From contig NZ_JACVAM010000008.1 in NCBI RefSeq assembly GCF_014851865.1, forward strand, positions 124,001 to 188,000: a stretch of 64,000 bases of DNA, given 5' to 3'. Both the position numbers and the translations under genes were made by a program. The notes beneath the pieces were generated by a model, which worked only from the letters and a program-made list of their open reading frames with translations, did no database searches and was not told the origin of the DNA. This stretch comes from Pseudomonas sp. PDM16. GTDB taxonomy: Bacteria; Pseudomonadota; Gammaproteobacteria; Pseudomonadales; Pseudomonadaceae. This document shows positions 44,917 through 53,882 of the stretch, one piece after another (positions within the stretch are counted from its first letter, which is position 1; every line of letters begins with the position of its first letter).

Positions 44917-45666
44917 CTAGAGCGGCCGGCACAGCCAATGCAGGTAGCGACCAAGGCCGCCGAAGGTCGGGTGGCGGCGGTGTGCCAGCTCCATCTCCAG
45001 CAGATCGGCTAGTTCGGCCTTGGCCTGGAAGTCACTCGGCATGTAGTCGTGGAACACCCGCACGCCGCTCTGGCTTTCGACCCGCCAGTGGTTGTCGAGT
45101 TGCGCCGCCAGCTCGCGCGGATCGAGCGGCTTTTGCGGGGTCAGGCTCTGCCCTTCGCCGGCGAAGCGTTCCTTGCGCAGCTTGCGGAAGTGGCCCTTGA
45201 GTAGGTTGCGATAGACCAGCGCATCCTTGTTGTAAAAGGCCAGCGACAGCCAGCCGTCGGGTGCGACCAGTTGGTGCAGCACCGGCAGAATCGCATGCGG
45301 TTCTGCCAGCCACTCCAGCACCGCGTGGCACAGCACCAGGTCGTAGGGCTCTGTCAGCTGGCCGAGCAGATCCTGCCAGGGCGCCTGGATGAAGCGCGCC
45401 TCCACTCCCGCTTCGGCAAAGCGCTGGCGCGCGCCTTCGAGCATCGGTTCGGCCGGTTCGGCCAGGGTCACGCTGTGGCCACGCTGGGCCAGCCACAGGC
45501 TCATGTGGCCAAGGCCGGCACCGACATCGAGTACACGCAACGGGCGTTCCGGCAGCGCTTCCTTGAGATCGGCCTGCAGCACGGCCAGGCGGATGGCACC
45601 CTTGGCGCCGCCGTAGATCTTTTCGGCGAAGCGGGTCGCCAATTCGTCAAAGTGTCTGTCGGTCAC
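44917..45666 (-). CDS. cmoM: tRNA carboxymethoxyuridine methyltransferase (CmoM-like)
   Basis: 249 residues from a GTG at 45666, which overlaps the stop of the upstream MazG-like gene (GTGA). SAM-binding loop VLDVGAGLGHMSLWLA; N-terminus FDELATRFAEKIYGGAKGAIR and C-terminal HDYMP and RYLHWLCRPL fit the SmtA/CmoM group, which methylates cmo5U at the tRNA wobble position. The open frame extends to 45834, but the first 56 codons are an Arg-rich shadow of the neighbour. Confidence 0.85.
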   Translation of the reverse strand: MTDRHFDELATRFAEKIYGGAKGAIRLAVLQADLKEALPERPLRVLDVGAGLGHMSLWLAQRGHSVTLAEPAEPMLEGARQRFAEAGVEARFIQAPWQDLLGQLTEPYDLVLCHAVLEWLAEPHAILPVLHQLVAPDGWLSLAFYNKDALVYRNLLKGHFRKLRKERFAGEGQSLTPQKPLDPRELAAQLDNHWRVESQSGVRVFHDYMPSDFQAKAELADLLEMELAHRRHPTFGGLGRYLHWLCRPL

Positions 45667-45965
45667 TTGAAGCGCCTCTCGCTGTCGGCCAGCTTGGCGC
45701 GTACCGCCTGTTCCATGTTGATGCCGGCCTCGGCGCACAGCAGCAGGAGGTAGAGCACGATGTCGCCGACCTCCTGGCCGGCGTGTTCGCGTTGTTCGTC
45801 GGAGAGCTGACGCGACTCGTCCTCGGTCTGCCACTGGAAGATTTCCACCAGTTCGGCCATCTCGACGCTGGCAGCCATGGCCAGGTTCTTCGGGCTGTGG
45901 AAACGGCGCCAGTCATTGTGGTCGCGGATGGCGTGCAGGCGGCGGGTGAGTTCGACGATATCCAT
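45663..45965 (-). CDS. MazG-like nucleotide pyrophosphohydrolase
   Basis: 100 residues from the ATG at 45965 behind AAGGAGAG. All-alpha NTP pyrophosphatase fold with metal-binding acids in SVEMAELVEIFQW and QEVGDIVLYLLLL. It resembles the small dCTP-hydrolysing (RS21-C6) branch; probable house-cleaning of abnormal nucleotides. Co-translated with cmoM. Confidence 0.87.
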   Translation of the reverse strand: MDIVELTRRLHAIRDHNDWRRFHSPKNLAMAASVEMAELVEIFQWQTEDESRQLSDEQREHAGQEVGDIVLYLLLLCAEAGINMEQAVRAKLADSERRFK

Positions 45966-46020
45966 GGGCTCTCCTTCGGGCCGCATAGCTTCAGCCCGAA
46001 GGCGCCGCGTCGCAAGCCCG

Positions 46021-47055
46021 TTACTCGACTATGACGCCTTCCTTCTGCAGCAACGCCTGTTTGCGCGGCACGCCCCAACGATAGCCGGTGAGCGCACCGC
46101 TGGCCCCTATCACCCGATGACATGGCACCAGCAGGCCCAGCGGATTGCTGGCACAGGCGCGGGCCACGGCGCGGGCGTGGCTGCCGAGATGTTCGGCCAA
46201 CTCGCCATAGCGCCGCGTCTGCCCCGGTGGAATCTCGCGCAGGGCCTGCCAGACCTGCTGCTGGAAGGCAGTGCCACGCATGTCCAACGGTAGATGGGCG
46301 GCGCGCGCCGGTTCCTCGATCTGTACGACCACTTCGCGCAGCCAGTCGCGGAGCCCGCGTTGGTCGCGGCGCAGCTCTGCGGCGGCGAAGCGCTGCTGCA
46401 GTTCGGTCTCCAGTTCGTACTCGTCGTCACCGAACAGCACGGCGCAGGCGCCCCTGTCGCTGGCGGCGAGCAGCAGCAAGCCGAGCGGGCAGAGGGTGAT
46501 GGCGTAGCGCAGCACCTCTCCGGCGCCTTTCTGTCGCCGTTGTGCCGGGCTCAACGCGGCGGGCTGTTCGTACAGGGCGCGGGTGCCGGAGTAGCCGGCG
46601 TCGAGCGCCGCCTGCAGCACCGAGTCTGAGCGGGGTAGGGCGCTGTCCAGACGCTGGCGGCGGTGGGCTTCGAACCAGGCCTTGGGCGTCATGCCGGTGC
46701 GAACCTTGAAGGCTCGGGCCAGGTGCGAGGCGGACAGGCCGATGCGGGCGGCCAACTGATCCAACGTCGGCGCTCGCTCGCTGTTTTCCAGCATACGGCA
46801 GGCGGCCACCACCAGTTCGTCGAGCTGTTCGGCCGTGCTCTTGCCTTGTGGCGAGCAGCGTTTGCATGGGCGATAGCCAGCGGCTTCGGCGCTGACCGGG
46901 TCGACATGGAAGCTGACGTTGTCACGGCGCGGCCGACGCGCCGGGCAACTGGGACGGCAGTAGATGCCAGTGCTGCGCACGGCGAAGACGAACTGGCCGT
47001 CCTGCTCGGCATCTCGGTCGCATACGGCTTGCCAGCATTGGTCCTGGTCGAACAT
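46021..47055 (-). CDS. ada: Ada: methylation-responsive activator and DNA methyltransferase
   Basis: 344 residues; repairs alkylated DNA and activates its own regulon when methylated. The N-terminal zinc domain has C33, C37, C64 and C67 (IYCRPSCPARRP, YRPCKRC), C33 being the expected methylphosphotriester acceptor. A central AraC helix-turn-helix has IGLSASHLARAFKVRTGMTP. The C-terminal O6-methylguanine transferase has the acceptor cysteine in LLVPCHRVIG. Starts divergently from the hybrid kinase. Confidence 0.95.
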   Translation of the reverse strand: MFDQDQCWQAVCDRDAEQDGQFVFAVRSTGIYCRPSCPARRPRRDNVSFHVDPVSAEAAGYRPCKRCSPQGKSTAEQLDELVVAACRMLENSERAPTLDQLAARIGLSASHLARAFKVRTGMTPKAWFEAHRRQRLDSALPRSDSVLQAALDAGYSGTRALYEQPAALSPAQRRQKGAGEVLRYAITLCPLGLLLLAASDRGACAVLFGDDEYELETELQQRFAAAELRRDQRGLRDWLREVVVQIEEPARAAHLPLDMRGTAFQQQVWQALREIPPGQTRRYGELAEHLGSHARAVARACASNPLGLLVPCHRVIGASGALTGYRWGVPRKQALLQKEGVIVE

Positions 47056-47186
47056 GACAGATCTCCCGACAGGGCGGTCCTGAAAATGTGCATGCGTCGA
47101 TTGTCGATCCCCGTGGCGGCGCTGCCAATCCGCATCTGACTTTCAAAGCCTATGCTGAAAGTCCACCCGCCACGGAAGACGCCTCC

Positions 47187-50100
47187 ATGTTGCGCCTGTG
47201 CAGCCTGCTCCTGCTCTGCCTGTTGTCGCTGCACGCATTGGCAGACCTGCGCCTGAGCGACGCCGATCGGCAATGGCTGCGCGAGCACCCGGTGCTGCGA
47301 GTGGGTGTCGAGCGCAACGGCTGGCCGCCGTTCGACGTGATCGACGAGCAAGGTCAACACCGGGGGCTCAGCGGAGACTATCTGGGGCTATTGGCCCAGC
47401 GCCTCGGCCTGCGGCTCGAGCCGGTGCTGCTAGATGATTGGAACACTGCACTGCTCGCCTTGCATGAAGGCAGAGTCGACTTGCTGCCCTCTGTGGCGCG
47501 TACGGCCGAGCGTGAGACGACCATGGCGTTCAGCGACCCATACCTGGTCAGTAGCAGCCTGATCTTCACCCGCGCCGATGTGTCAGTGCAGCGTCCGGGA
47601 GACCTGGCGGGCAAGAGGGTGGCCATCGAGCGCGGTTACGTGCTCCAGCAGGCGCTGCGCGAGAAGGTACCGGATGTGCGCCTGCTGGAGGTGCGCGACA
47701 CCGAGGCGGCGTTGCGCGCGGTATCTTCCGGGCGCGCCGATGCCTATGTCGGCGACATGATCGTGGCCAGCTACCTGATCCGTGAACTCAACCTGACCAA
47801 CCTGGAATTGCGCGGTGAAACAGGCCTGGCCAACAGCGAATTCCACTTTGCCGTCCGCCGCGACGAGGCGCAGCTGGTCGACCTGCTGAATGCTGCACTG
47901 CTCGACCTGAGCGGCCAGGAGCAGGAGGCGATCCAGGAGCGTTGGTTGCCGCCGCTCACCGCCTTCAACTGGCGGCGTCTGCTCGAGGTGGGCTGGCCGT
48001 ACCTGCTTGGTCTGCTGGCGCTGATCACTTTCGTACTGCTGTGGAATCGCCGCCTGGCGGTACAGATCGCCGAGCGCCAGCGCGCAGAGGCCGAGGCACA
48101 GCGCCAGCGAAGCACCCTTGAGGCGCTGATCAACGCGATTCCCGACCCGATCTGGTTCAAGGACACCGAGGGCCGCTATGTCGGCGTCAACCAAGCCTGT
48201 GCCGAGCTGTTCGGCCGGCCGCGCGAGGATATCCGTGGCTTCCGCGATGAAGACCTGCTGCACCCCGACTGGGCAGCGATTCGTACCGAGCATGACCTGA
48301 CTGCCTTGAACTGGCCCGGGCCCTACGAGAGCGAGGGCTGGTCACTGTACCCGGACGGTCGGCGCGCGGTGTTCGATACCCTGCGCGCCACCTTCCATGA
48401 CGACCGTGGCCGGTTGCTCGGCCTGGTGGGTGTCAGCCGCGACATCACGCTGCGCAAGCAGGTCGAAGAGGATCTGGAGCGAGCCAAGGAACTGGCCGAG
48501 GAGGCGGCGCGGCTGAAGTCGGACTTTCTAGCGAACATGAGCCATGAAATACGCACGCCGATGAACGCCATTATCGGCATGTCGCACCTGGCCATGAAGA
48601 CCGAGTTGAATCCACGCCAGCGCGACTACCTGAACAAGATCCAGCAGGCCGGCCAGCACCTGCTGGGGATCATCAACGACATCCTCGACTTCTCCAAGAT
48701 CGAGGCCGGCAAGCTGACTATCGAGCATATCGAGTTCGACCTGCAGCAGGTGCTGGAGAACCTCTCCAGCCTGATCGGCGACAAGGTCGGCAGCAAGGGC
48801 CTGGAGTTGGTATTCAACCTCGATCCCGAGTTGCCGCAGCATCTGCTGGGTGACCCGTTGCGGCTGGGGCAGATACTGGTCAACTACGCCAACAACGCGG
48901 TGAAGTTCACCGAGCAGGGCGAAGTCGAGGTGATCCTGCGGGCCGAGCAGCGTGGGGAGGAGTCACTGCTGCTGTACATGGGCGTGCGCGATACCGGTAT
49001 CGGCCTGACCAGCGAGCAGCAGAGTCGGCTGTTCGAGTCCTTCCAACAGGCCGACAGCTCGACGACCCGCAAGTACGGTGGAACGGGCCTGGGCCTGGCC
49101 ATCTGCAAGAGCCTGGCGGAGGCCATGGGTGGACATGTCGGGGCGCAGAGCGAGGCGGGGCGAGGCAGTCTGTTCTGGTGTCGTGTGCCTCTGGGTATTG
49201 CGCCCCGGCAGAGCCAGCGGTTGCTGGCCCAGACCGATCTGCGCGGCCGCCGGGTGCTCGTCGTGGACGACAACGACAGTGCCCGCCAGGTCATGCGCGA
49301 CATGCTGGAGAGCATGAGCTTCCGCGTCGAGGCGGTGAACTCCGGCCGGCTGGCGCTGCAGCTTGTGCAGGAGGCGGCGCTGCGTCGGGAGCCCTTCGAG
49401 CTGATTCTGCTGGACTGGCAAATGCCTGGCATGGATGGCCTTGAGACTGCCCGCCGGGTGCGCGAACTGGGCCTGCAACCACCTCCGCATCTGTTGATGG
49501 CTACCGCCCACGGTCGTGAGGAGGTGCTGGTCGGCGCCGAGCGGGCAGGCATCGAGGACGTGTTGCTCAAGCCGCTCAACCCCTCACTGCTGTTCGATGC
49601 GGTAATCCGCAGTCTGGGTGGTGTGGGTAGTGCGCAAGGCTTTGCACGTCTGCCGGTGGGGGAGACGGTGCCGGATTTCAGTGGCCAGCGCGTGTTGCTG
49701 GTCGAGGACAACGAACTCAATCGCGAGGTGGCCTGTGGCCTGTTGCAGGAGAGCGGCCTGCAGATCGACCAGGCCGAGCACGGCCAGATCGCCCTCGACC
49801 TACTGCGCGCTGCTGCTGATGGGCATTACGCGCTGGTGCTGATGGACATGCAGATGCCGGTGCTGGACGGCCTCGCCACTACCGCCGTGCTGCGCAGCGA
49901 GCCGCGTTTCACCGAGCTGCCCATCGTGGCGATGACTGCCAATGCCATGCCCGCCGACCGCGATCGTTGCCTGGCGGCAGGGATGAATGATCACTTGGGC
50001 AAGCCGATCGAACCCGCCGAGCTGTGGGCGACCCTGAGCCGCTGGTTGCAGGTCCGTGAGGCGGTACAGACGTTGGCGAGCCCGGTGGTACTGCCGAACT

Positions 50101-50678
50101 GGCCGTTGCCGGGCGTGGATCTGGCCAGCGGCATGCGTCGCGTGCTCGGCAAGCCGGAGTTGTACCTGCGCCTGTTGGACAAGTTTGCCAGCGGCCAGGC
50201 GGATGTCGTCGAGCGCCTGCGGGCGGCGCTGATCGCAGGTGAGCAGGAGAGTGCCGAGCGTGAGGCGCACAGCCTCAAGGGCCTGGCCGGCAACCTCGGT
50301 GCCGTCGACTTGGCGACCCAGGCGGCGGCGGTGGAAAGCGCGATCAAGGATGCTCGTCACGACGAGCTGGGCGCGCTGCTGGCCGAGCTGGAGCGTACCC
50401 TCGCGCCGCTGGTCGAGGCCATCCAGGCATTGCAGACGCCCGGCCCGCAGGTGGTGGTCGACGATGAGCAACTGCGGCCGCTGTGCCTGCAGTTGCAGCA
50501 GTTGTTTCTGGAGGATGATCCGCGTGCCGGAAAAGTCTTCGAAGAGCAGGCCGAACTGCTGCGCAGCACCTTTAATGAGGGGTACAGCCAACTGGCAGCG
50601 GCGGTGCACGGTTTCGATTTCGAACGGGCCGGGGAATTGTTGCGCCAGGCCGCGTCGCGGCATGGGATCAGCCTCTGA
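47187..50678 (+). CDS. BvgS-like hybrid sensor kinase with solute-binding input
   Basis: 1163 residues from the ATG at 47187, which opens a signal peptide (MLRLCSLLLLCLLSLHALA). Order: periplasmic SBP_bac_3 binding domain (about 25-255), membrane helix (about 270-290), PAS (about 310-425), HisKA with H453 in MSHEIRTPMNAI, ATPase domain with GGTGLGLAICKSL, receiver 1 (D743, LLDWQMPGMDG), receiver 2 (D887, LMDMQMPVLDG) and an HPt domain with H1028 in AHSLKGLAGNLG. It has every residue of a complete phosphorelay. The input suggests an amino-acid-like ligand. The next gene, 7 bases on, is its probable output regulator. Confidence 0.93.
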   Translation: MLRLCSLLLLCLLSLHALADLRLSDADRQWLREHPVLRVGVERNGWPPFDVIDEQGQHRGLSGDYLGLLAQRLGLRLEPVLLDDWNTALLALHEGRVDLLPSVARTAERETTMAFSDPYLVSSSLIFTRADVSVQRPGDLAGKRVAIERGYVLQQALREKVPDVRLLEVRDTEAALRAVSSGRADAYVGDMIVASYLIRELNLTNLELRGETGLANSEFHFAVRRDEAQLVDLLNAALLDLSGQEQEAIQERWLPPLTAFNWRRLLEVGWPYLLGLLALITFVLLWNRRLAVQIAERQRAEAEAQRQRSTLEALINAIPDPIWFKDTEGRYVGVNQACAELFGRPREDIRGFRDEDLLHPDWAAIRTEHDLTALNWPGPYESEGWSLYPDGRRAVFDTLRATFHDDRGRLLGLVGVSRDITLRKQVEEDLERAKELAEEAARLKSDFLANMSHEIRTPMNAIIGMSHLAMKTELNPRQRDYLNKIQQAGQHLLGIINDILDFSKIEAGKLTIEHIEFDLQQVLENLSSLIGDKVGSKGLELVFNLDPELPQHLLGDPLRLGQILVNYANNAVKFTEQGEVEVILRAEQRGEESLLLYMGVRDTGIGLTSEQQSRLFESFQQADSSTTRKYGGTGLGLAICKSLAEAMGGHVGAQSEAGRGSLFWCRVPLGIAPRQSQRLLAQTDLRGRRVLVVDDNDSARQVMRDMLESMSFRVEAVNSGRLALQLVQEAALRREPFELILLDWQMPGMDGLETARRVRELGLQPPPHLLMATAHGREEVLVGAERAGIEDVLLKPLNPSLLFDAVIRSLGGVGSAQGFARLPVGETVPDFSGQRVLLVEDNELNREVACGLLQESGLQIDQAEHGQIALDLLRAAADGHYALVLMDMQMPVLDGLATTAVLRSEPRFTELPIVAMTANAMPADRDRCLAAGMNDHLGKPIEPAELWATLSRWLQVREAVQTLASPVVLPNWPLPGVDLASGMRRVLGKPELYLRLLDKFASGQADVVERLRAALIAGEQESAEREAHSLKGLAGNLGAVDLATQAAAVESAIKDARHDELGALLAELERTLAPLVEAIQALQTPGPQVVVDDEQLRPLCLQLQQLFLEDDPRAGKVFEEQAELLRSTFNEGYSQLAAAVHGFDFERAGELLRQAASRHGISL

Positions 50679-50685
50679 GGGATGA

Positions 50686-51873
50686 ATGATGGTGGACATG
50701 CTCGATCGGCCTGACCAGCCGCTGGTGCTGCTGGTGGACGACATGCCAGAGAACCTCACGCTGATGAGTGAGCTGTTGGCCGACAGCTATCGGGTCAAGG
50801 TCGCCAACCACGGCGCCAAGGCCTTGCGCATCGCTGCTGGCGATCCCGCGCCGGACCTGATCCTGCTCGACATCATGATGCCGGAAATGGACGGCTATGA
50901 GGTTTGTCGTCGGCTCAAGGCCGACCCTGCCACGGCCGAGATCCCGGTGATCTTCCTCACCGCCAAGACTGAACAGGCTGACGAGCAGCAGGGCTTCGAC
51001 CTGGGCGCGGTGGACTACATCACCAAGCCGATCAGCCCGCCCATCGTTCTCGCCCGGGTTCGCGCCCAGCTGCAACTCAAGGCCAGCGCCGACTTCCTGC
51101 GGGACAAGAGTGAATACCTGGAATGGGAAGTGCGCCGCCGCACGCGTGATATCCAGCGCCTGCAGGAAGTGACCATCGAAGCCATGGCCAGCCTCGCCGC
51201 CATGCGTGACAACCCCTGCGGCAAGCACCTGGCACGCATCGAACGTTACATGGTGGAGCTGACCGCCACCCTGGCTCGCCAACAACCGCTGCTGACCGCC
51301 GAGCTGGACCAGGCGCGCGCCACCCAACTGGGCAAGTCGGCGCTGCTGCACGGCATAGGCAAGCTGGTACTGCCGGATCGCATCCTGCTCAGCCCGGTGC
51401 CGCTGCAGGGCGACGACCTCAAGCTCTTGCACGGCCACACCACGGCCGGGCGCGATGCCCTGATGGCCGCAGAAGCCAAGCTGGGCAGCGTGCCGGACTT
51501 CCTGCGCGATGCTCGTGACATCGTCTACAGCCAGCATGAGCAGTGGGATGGTGGCGGTTATCCGCAGGGCCTGCGCGGCGAGCAGATTCCCCTGGCTGCG
51601 CGGCTGATGGCGGTGGTCGGCACCTACGAGGAGCTGACCAGCCGGCATACCTATCGCCAATCGGTGGAGCATGCTGACGCGGTGGCGCAGATCAGTGCCG
51701 CCAGCGGCACCCGCTTTGACCCCTCGGCGGTGCTGGCTTTCATCGAGGCCGCTGACCGTTTTGCGGTGATCGCCCGCGAGCATGCCGACGATGCCGCCGC
51801 CATCCACTACGAGCTGCAGCGTCTGGAAGAGTCACTCGGCGAGAGCATCGAGCTGACGCTGCCGCCGAGCTGA
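50686..51873 (+). CDS. Response regulator with degenerate HD-GYP domain
   Basis: 395 residues. Receiver domain with phospho-acceptor D62 (LILLDIMMPEMDG) and the KPIS switch lysine, a coiled linker, then an HD-GYP-type domain: GKHLARIERYM, HTTAGRD and QHEQWDGGGYPQGLRGEQIPL. The hallmark HD pair reads HG here (LLHGIGK, H222-G223), and the later aspartate usually found in ADVYDAL is a glycine (VVGTYEEL). Two metal ligands are thus missing, so c-di-GMP hydrolysis is unlikely and a regulatory or binding role is probable. Second gene of the kinase operon. Confidence 0.9.
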   Translation: MMVDMLDRPDQPLVLLVDDMPENLTLMSELLADSYRVKVANHGAKALRIAAGDPAPDLILLDIMMPEMDGYEVCRRLKADPATAEIPVIFLTAKTEQADEQQGFDLGAVDYITKPISPPIVLARVRAQLQLKASADFLRDKSEYLEWEVRRRTRDIQRLQEVTIEAMASLAAMRDNPCGKHLARIERYMVELTATLARQQPLLTAELDQARATQLGKSALLHGIGKLVLPDRILLSPVPLQGDDLKLLHGHTTAGRDALMAAEAKLGSVPDFLRDARDIVYSQHEQWDGGGYPQGLRGEQIPLAARLMAVVGTYEELTSRHTYRQSVEHADAVAQISAASGTRFDPSAVLAFIEAADRFAVIAREHADDAAAIHYELQRLEESLGESIELTLPPS

Positions 51874-51880
51874 GGGTTCC

Positions 51881-52174
51881 TTACTCTCGCGCCTGCCAGT
51901 CCAGTGTCAGCGCTTCCTGCCAGGCGAAGCGCTCGAAGTGGCTGCCCACCACCTGTTCGAGCCTCTGCCGGTCGCCGTCGTTGGCGGCCTGTACGCTCAG
52001 CGCCAATCCACCGTCTTCTGCCTGCAGCAGGGCTAGGCCGAGCTCGAATTCGATACGTCCCTGCTGTTCGTCGAAGCTCACCGGGATCTTGTGCGCGAAG
52101 TGCTTGCACAGGCGCCCGATGTAACGCCCCGGCGTGTCGGTGGCGACGAAGGCGCGGGATTGCACATGGCTCAT
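51881..52174 (-). CDS. DUF2218 protein
   Basis: 97 residues from the ATG at 52174 behind GAGGAG. Family-like pattern: ATDTPGRYIGRLCKHFAHKIPV, the central EFELGLA and FERFAWQEAL near the end. Function unknown; often beside redox or siderophore-related genes. It lies 10 bases behind the reductase gene, and its end is 7 bases from the convergent HD-GYP gene. Confidence 0.85.
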   Translation of the reverse strand: MSHVQSRAFVATDTPGRYIGRLCKHFAHKIPVSFDEQQGRIEFELGLALLQAEDGGLALSVQAANDGDRQRLEQVVGSHFERFAWQEALTLDWQARE

Positions 52175-52184
52175 GGCGGACTCC

Positions 52185-52826
52185 TCAGTAGGCCAGGGTA
52201 AAGCGCTGGCGCACATGGCGCGGCTGCTCGGTTTCGTCGAGCAAGGCAACGGCCAGGTCGGCTACCGAGATGTGTCCCGGCTGGCCATCCTTGAGGAGCA
52301 GGTCGTCACCGCCCAGGCGGAACTGGCCAGTACGCGGGCCCGGCTCCAGGTGTGCGGCGGGGGAGAGGAAAGTCCACTCCAGCTCGGCCTCGTCGCGCAA
52401 TTGGTTGAGCGCCTGGCGCGCACCCTCGGCGCCTTCCTTGTATTCGGCGGGGAAGCCTTCGCTGTCGATCAGTTGTTTGCCCGGCGCCACGTACAGGCTG
52501 CCGGCGCCGCCGACCACCAGCAGGCGTTTAACGCCGGCTGCCTTGGTGGCGGCAACGATGGCGTGGCTGCCGCTAACGAACTGCTCGCGGATATCGGCCA
52601 CGCCCCAGCCGGGGTTGAAGGCGCTGAGCACCGCATCGTGGCCACGCAGTTGCTCGCTCAAAGCGGCCACGTCATGAACATCTGCCTGGGTGGCGGTGAG
52701 GTTGGCGCGCTGCGGCAGCTTCTCCGGATGGCGGATCAGGGCGGTCACTTGATGGCTGCGGTTCAGGGCTTCTTCCAGCAGGGCGGCACCGACGTAGCCG
52801 GTGGCGCCGATCAGGGCGATTTTCAT
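52185..52826 (-). CDS. NAD(P)-binding reductase, NmrA-like
   Basis: 213 residues from the ATG at 52826 behind AAGGA. Rossmann fold with the dinucleotide loop IALIGATGYVGAALLEEAL; the second strand TALIRHPEKL suits NADP. Atypical short-chain dehydrogenase lacking a clear YxxxK. Substrate unknown. Divergent from a LysR regulator, which probably controls it. Confidence 0.85.
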   Translation of the reverse strand: MKIALIGATGYVGAALLEEALNRSHQVTALIRHPEKLPQRANLTATQADVHDVAALSEQLRGHDAVLSAFNPGWGVADIREQFVSGSHAIVAATKAAGVKRLLVVGGAGSLYVAPGKQLIDSEGFPAEYKEGAEGARQALNQLRDEAELEWTFLSPAAHLEPGPRTGQFRLGGDDLLLKDGQPGHISVADLAVALLDETEQPRHVRQRFTLAY

Positions 52827-52907
52827 GGAGCATCCTTTGTGAGGTATGTGTGGCACAGATAATCACCGCTGGATAAAGGTTGGAAAAAGACGCCTAATCC
52901 GCTTTGA

Positions 52908-52931
52908 CAATTAAGCGGAGCTTAATAATTG
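52908..52931. promoter_or_regulatory. LysR-type operator between the reductase and its regulator
   Basis: A perfect TTAAGC-GGA-GCTTAA dyad (52911-52925) contains the T-N11-A pattern of LysR boxes, with longer imperfect arms CAATTAAGC / GCTTAATAATTG. It overlaps the regulator's ribosome site and TTG start, so autorepression would be direct. Confidence 0.6.
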
Positions 52932-53816
52932 GAGCAGCTCAAACGCATGGCCCTGTTTGCCACTGTTGTGGAGAAGGGCTCCATGGTGGCGGCGGGTGAG
53001 GCGCTGGGAATGACCGCCTCGGCAGTCAGCCAGCAGATTCGCAAGCTGGAAGAGGGCACCCAGGTCAGCCTGCTGCACCGCACTACCCGGCGCCTGACCC
53101 TGACCGAGGCTGGCGAGCAGCTGTACCAGAGCTGCCGACAGATCGTGCAGCTGGCCGAACAGGCCGAGCAGCGCCTGGCCGAGCTGCGCGATGCCCCGGT
53201 GGGAGAGCTGCGCATCGCCGCGCCGGTGGGCTTCTCCGGCCATCTGGTCACCGATGCTCTGGCGCCGCTGCTTCGGGCCCATCCGCAACTGAGCCTGCGG
53301 CTGTTTTTCCAGGACGAGCAAATCGACCTGATCGAGCAGCGCATCGACCTGGCTATCCGGGTCGGCAGCCTGGAGGACTCCAGCCTGGTTGGCCGGCATA
53401 TTGGCGACTGGCCGATGCTGCTATGCGCGGCTCCTTCCTACCTGGCGCGCTGCGGCCTGATCGACAGCCCGGAGCGGCTGAGCGAGCTGGACTGGCTCAG
53501 CCTCGGCCACGAGCGTGGCGGCCAGGTGACGCTGCACGGGCCGGGCGGTGCGCTGCAGCGCCTGCGGGTGGAGGGGAGGGTGGTGTGCAATAACATCCTC
53601 TCTGTGCGCCAGTTCACCCTGGCGGGCATGGGGTTGTCGTTGCAGCCGGAGCCGGAAATCCGCGAGTTGCTGGCCCGCGGTGAGCTGCTGGCGGTGTTGC
53701 CGCAGTGGCAGCCGGCGCCCATTGGCCTGCATCTGGTCACGCCCCGGCGCGATGCCCAACCGGCCAAGGTGCGCTACGCCATCGAAGCATTAAGGCGCTC
53801 GCTGGTGGCGGGCTAG
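52929..53816 (+). CDS. LysR-family transcriptional regulator
   Basis: 295 residues from a TTG at 52929 (L-E-Q-L-K-R-M-A-L-F), giving the normal LysR N-terminus; the ATG at 52947 would cut into the first helix. Helix-turn-helix: SMVAAGEALGMTASAVSQQIRKLEE. The C-terminal effector domain has APVGFSGHLVTDALAPLL and the VRQFTLAGMGLSLQPE end typical of the CrgA/DsdC-like group. Probably controls the divergent reductase/DUF2218 pair. Confidence 0.92.
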   Translation: MEQLKRMALFATVVEKGSMVAAGEALGMTASAVSQQIRKLEEGTQVSLLHRTTRRLTLTEAGEQLYQSCRQIVQLAEQAEQRLAELRDAPVGELRIAAPVGFSGHLVTDALAPLLRAHPQLSLRLFFQDEQIDLIEQRIDLAIRVGSLEDSSLVGRHIGDWPMLLCAAPSYLARCGLIDSPERLSELDWLSLGHERGGQVTLHGPGGALQRLRVEGRVVCNNILSVRQFTLAGMGLSLQPEPEIRELLARGELLAVLPQWQPAPIGLHLVTPRRDAQPAKVRYAIEALRRSLVAG

Positions 53817-53882
53817 CTGGGCGGCGGCGACGGATTGCCGTATAAGGGCGGAATTGTCACCAGTGGAAACCCGATCAGTTCG

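Noticed and set aside
50686..51873. Calling the response regulator an active c-di-GMP phosphodiesterase
   Set aside because: HD is HG and a second metal ligand is glycine; GYP-like text alone is not enough.
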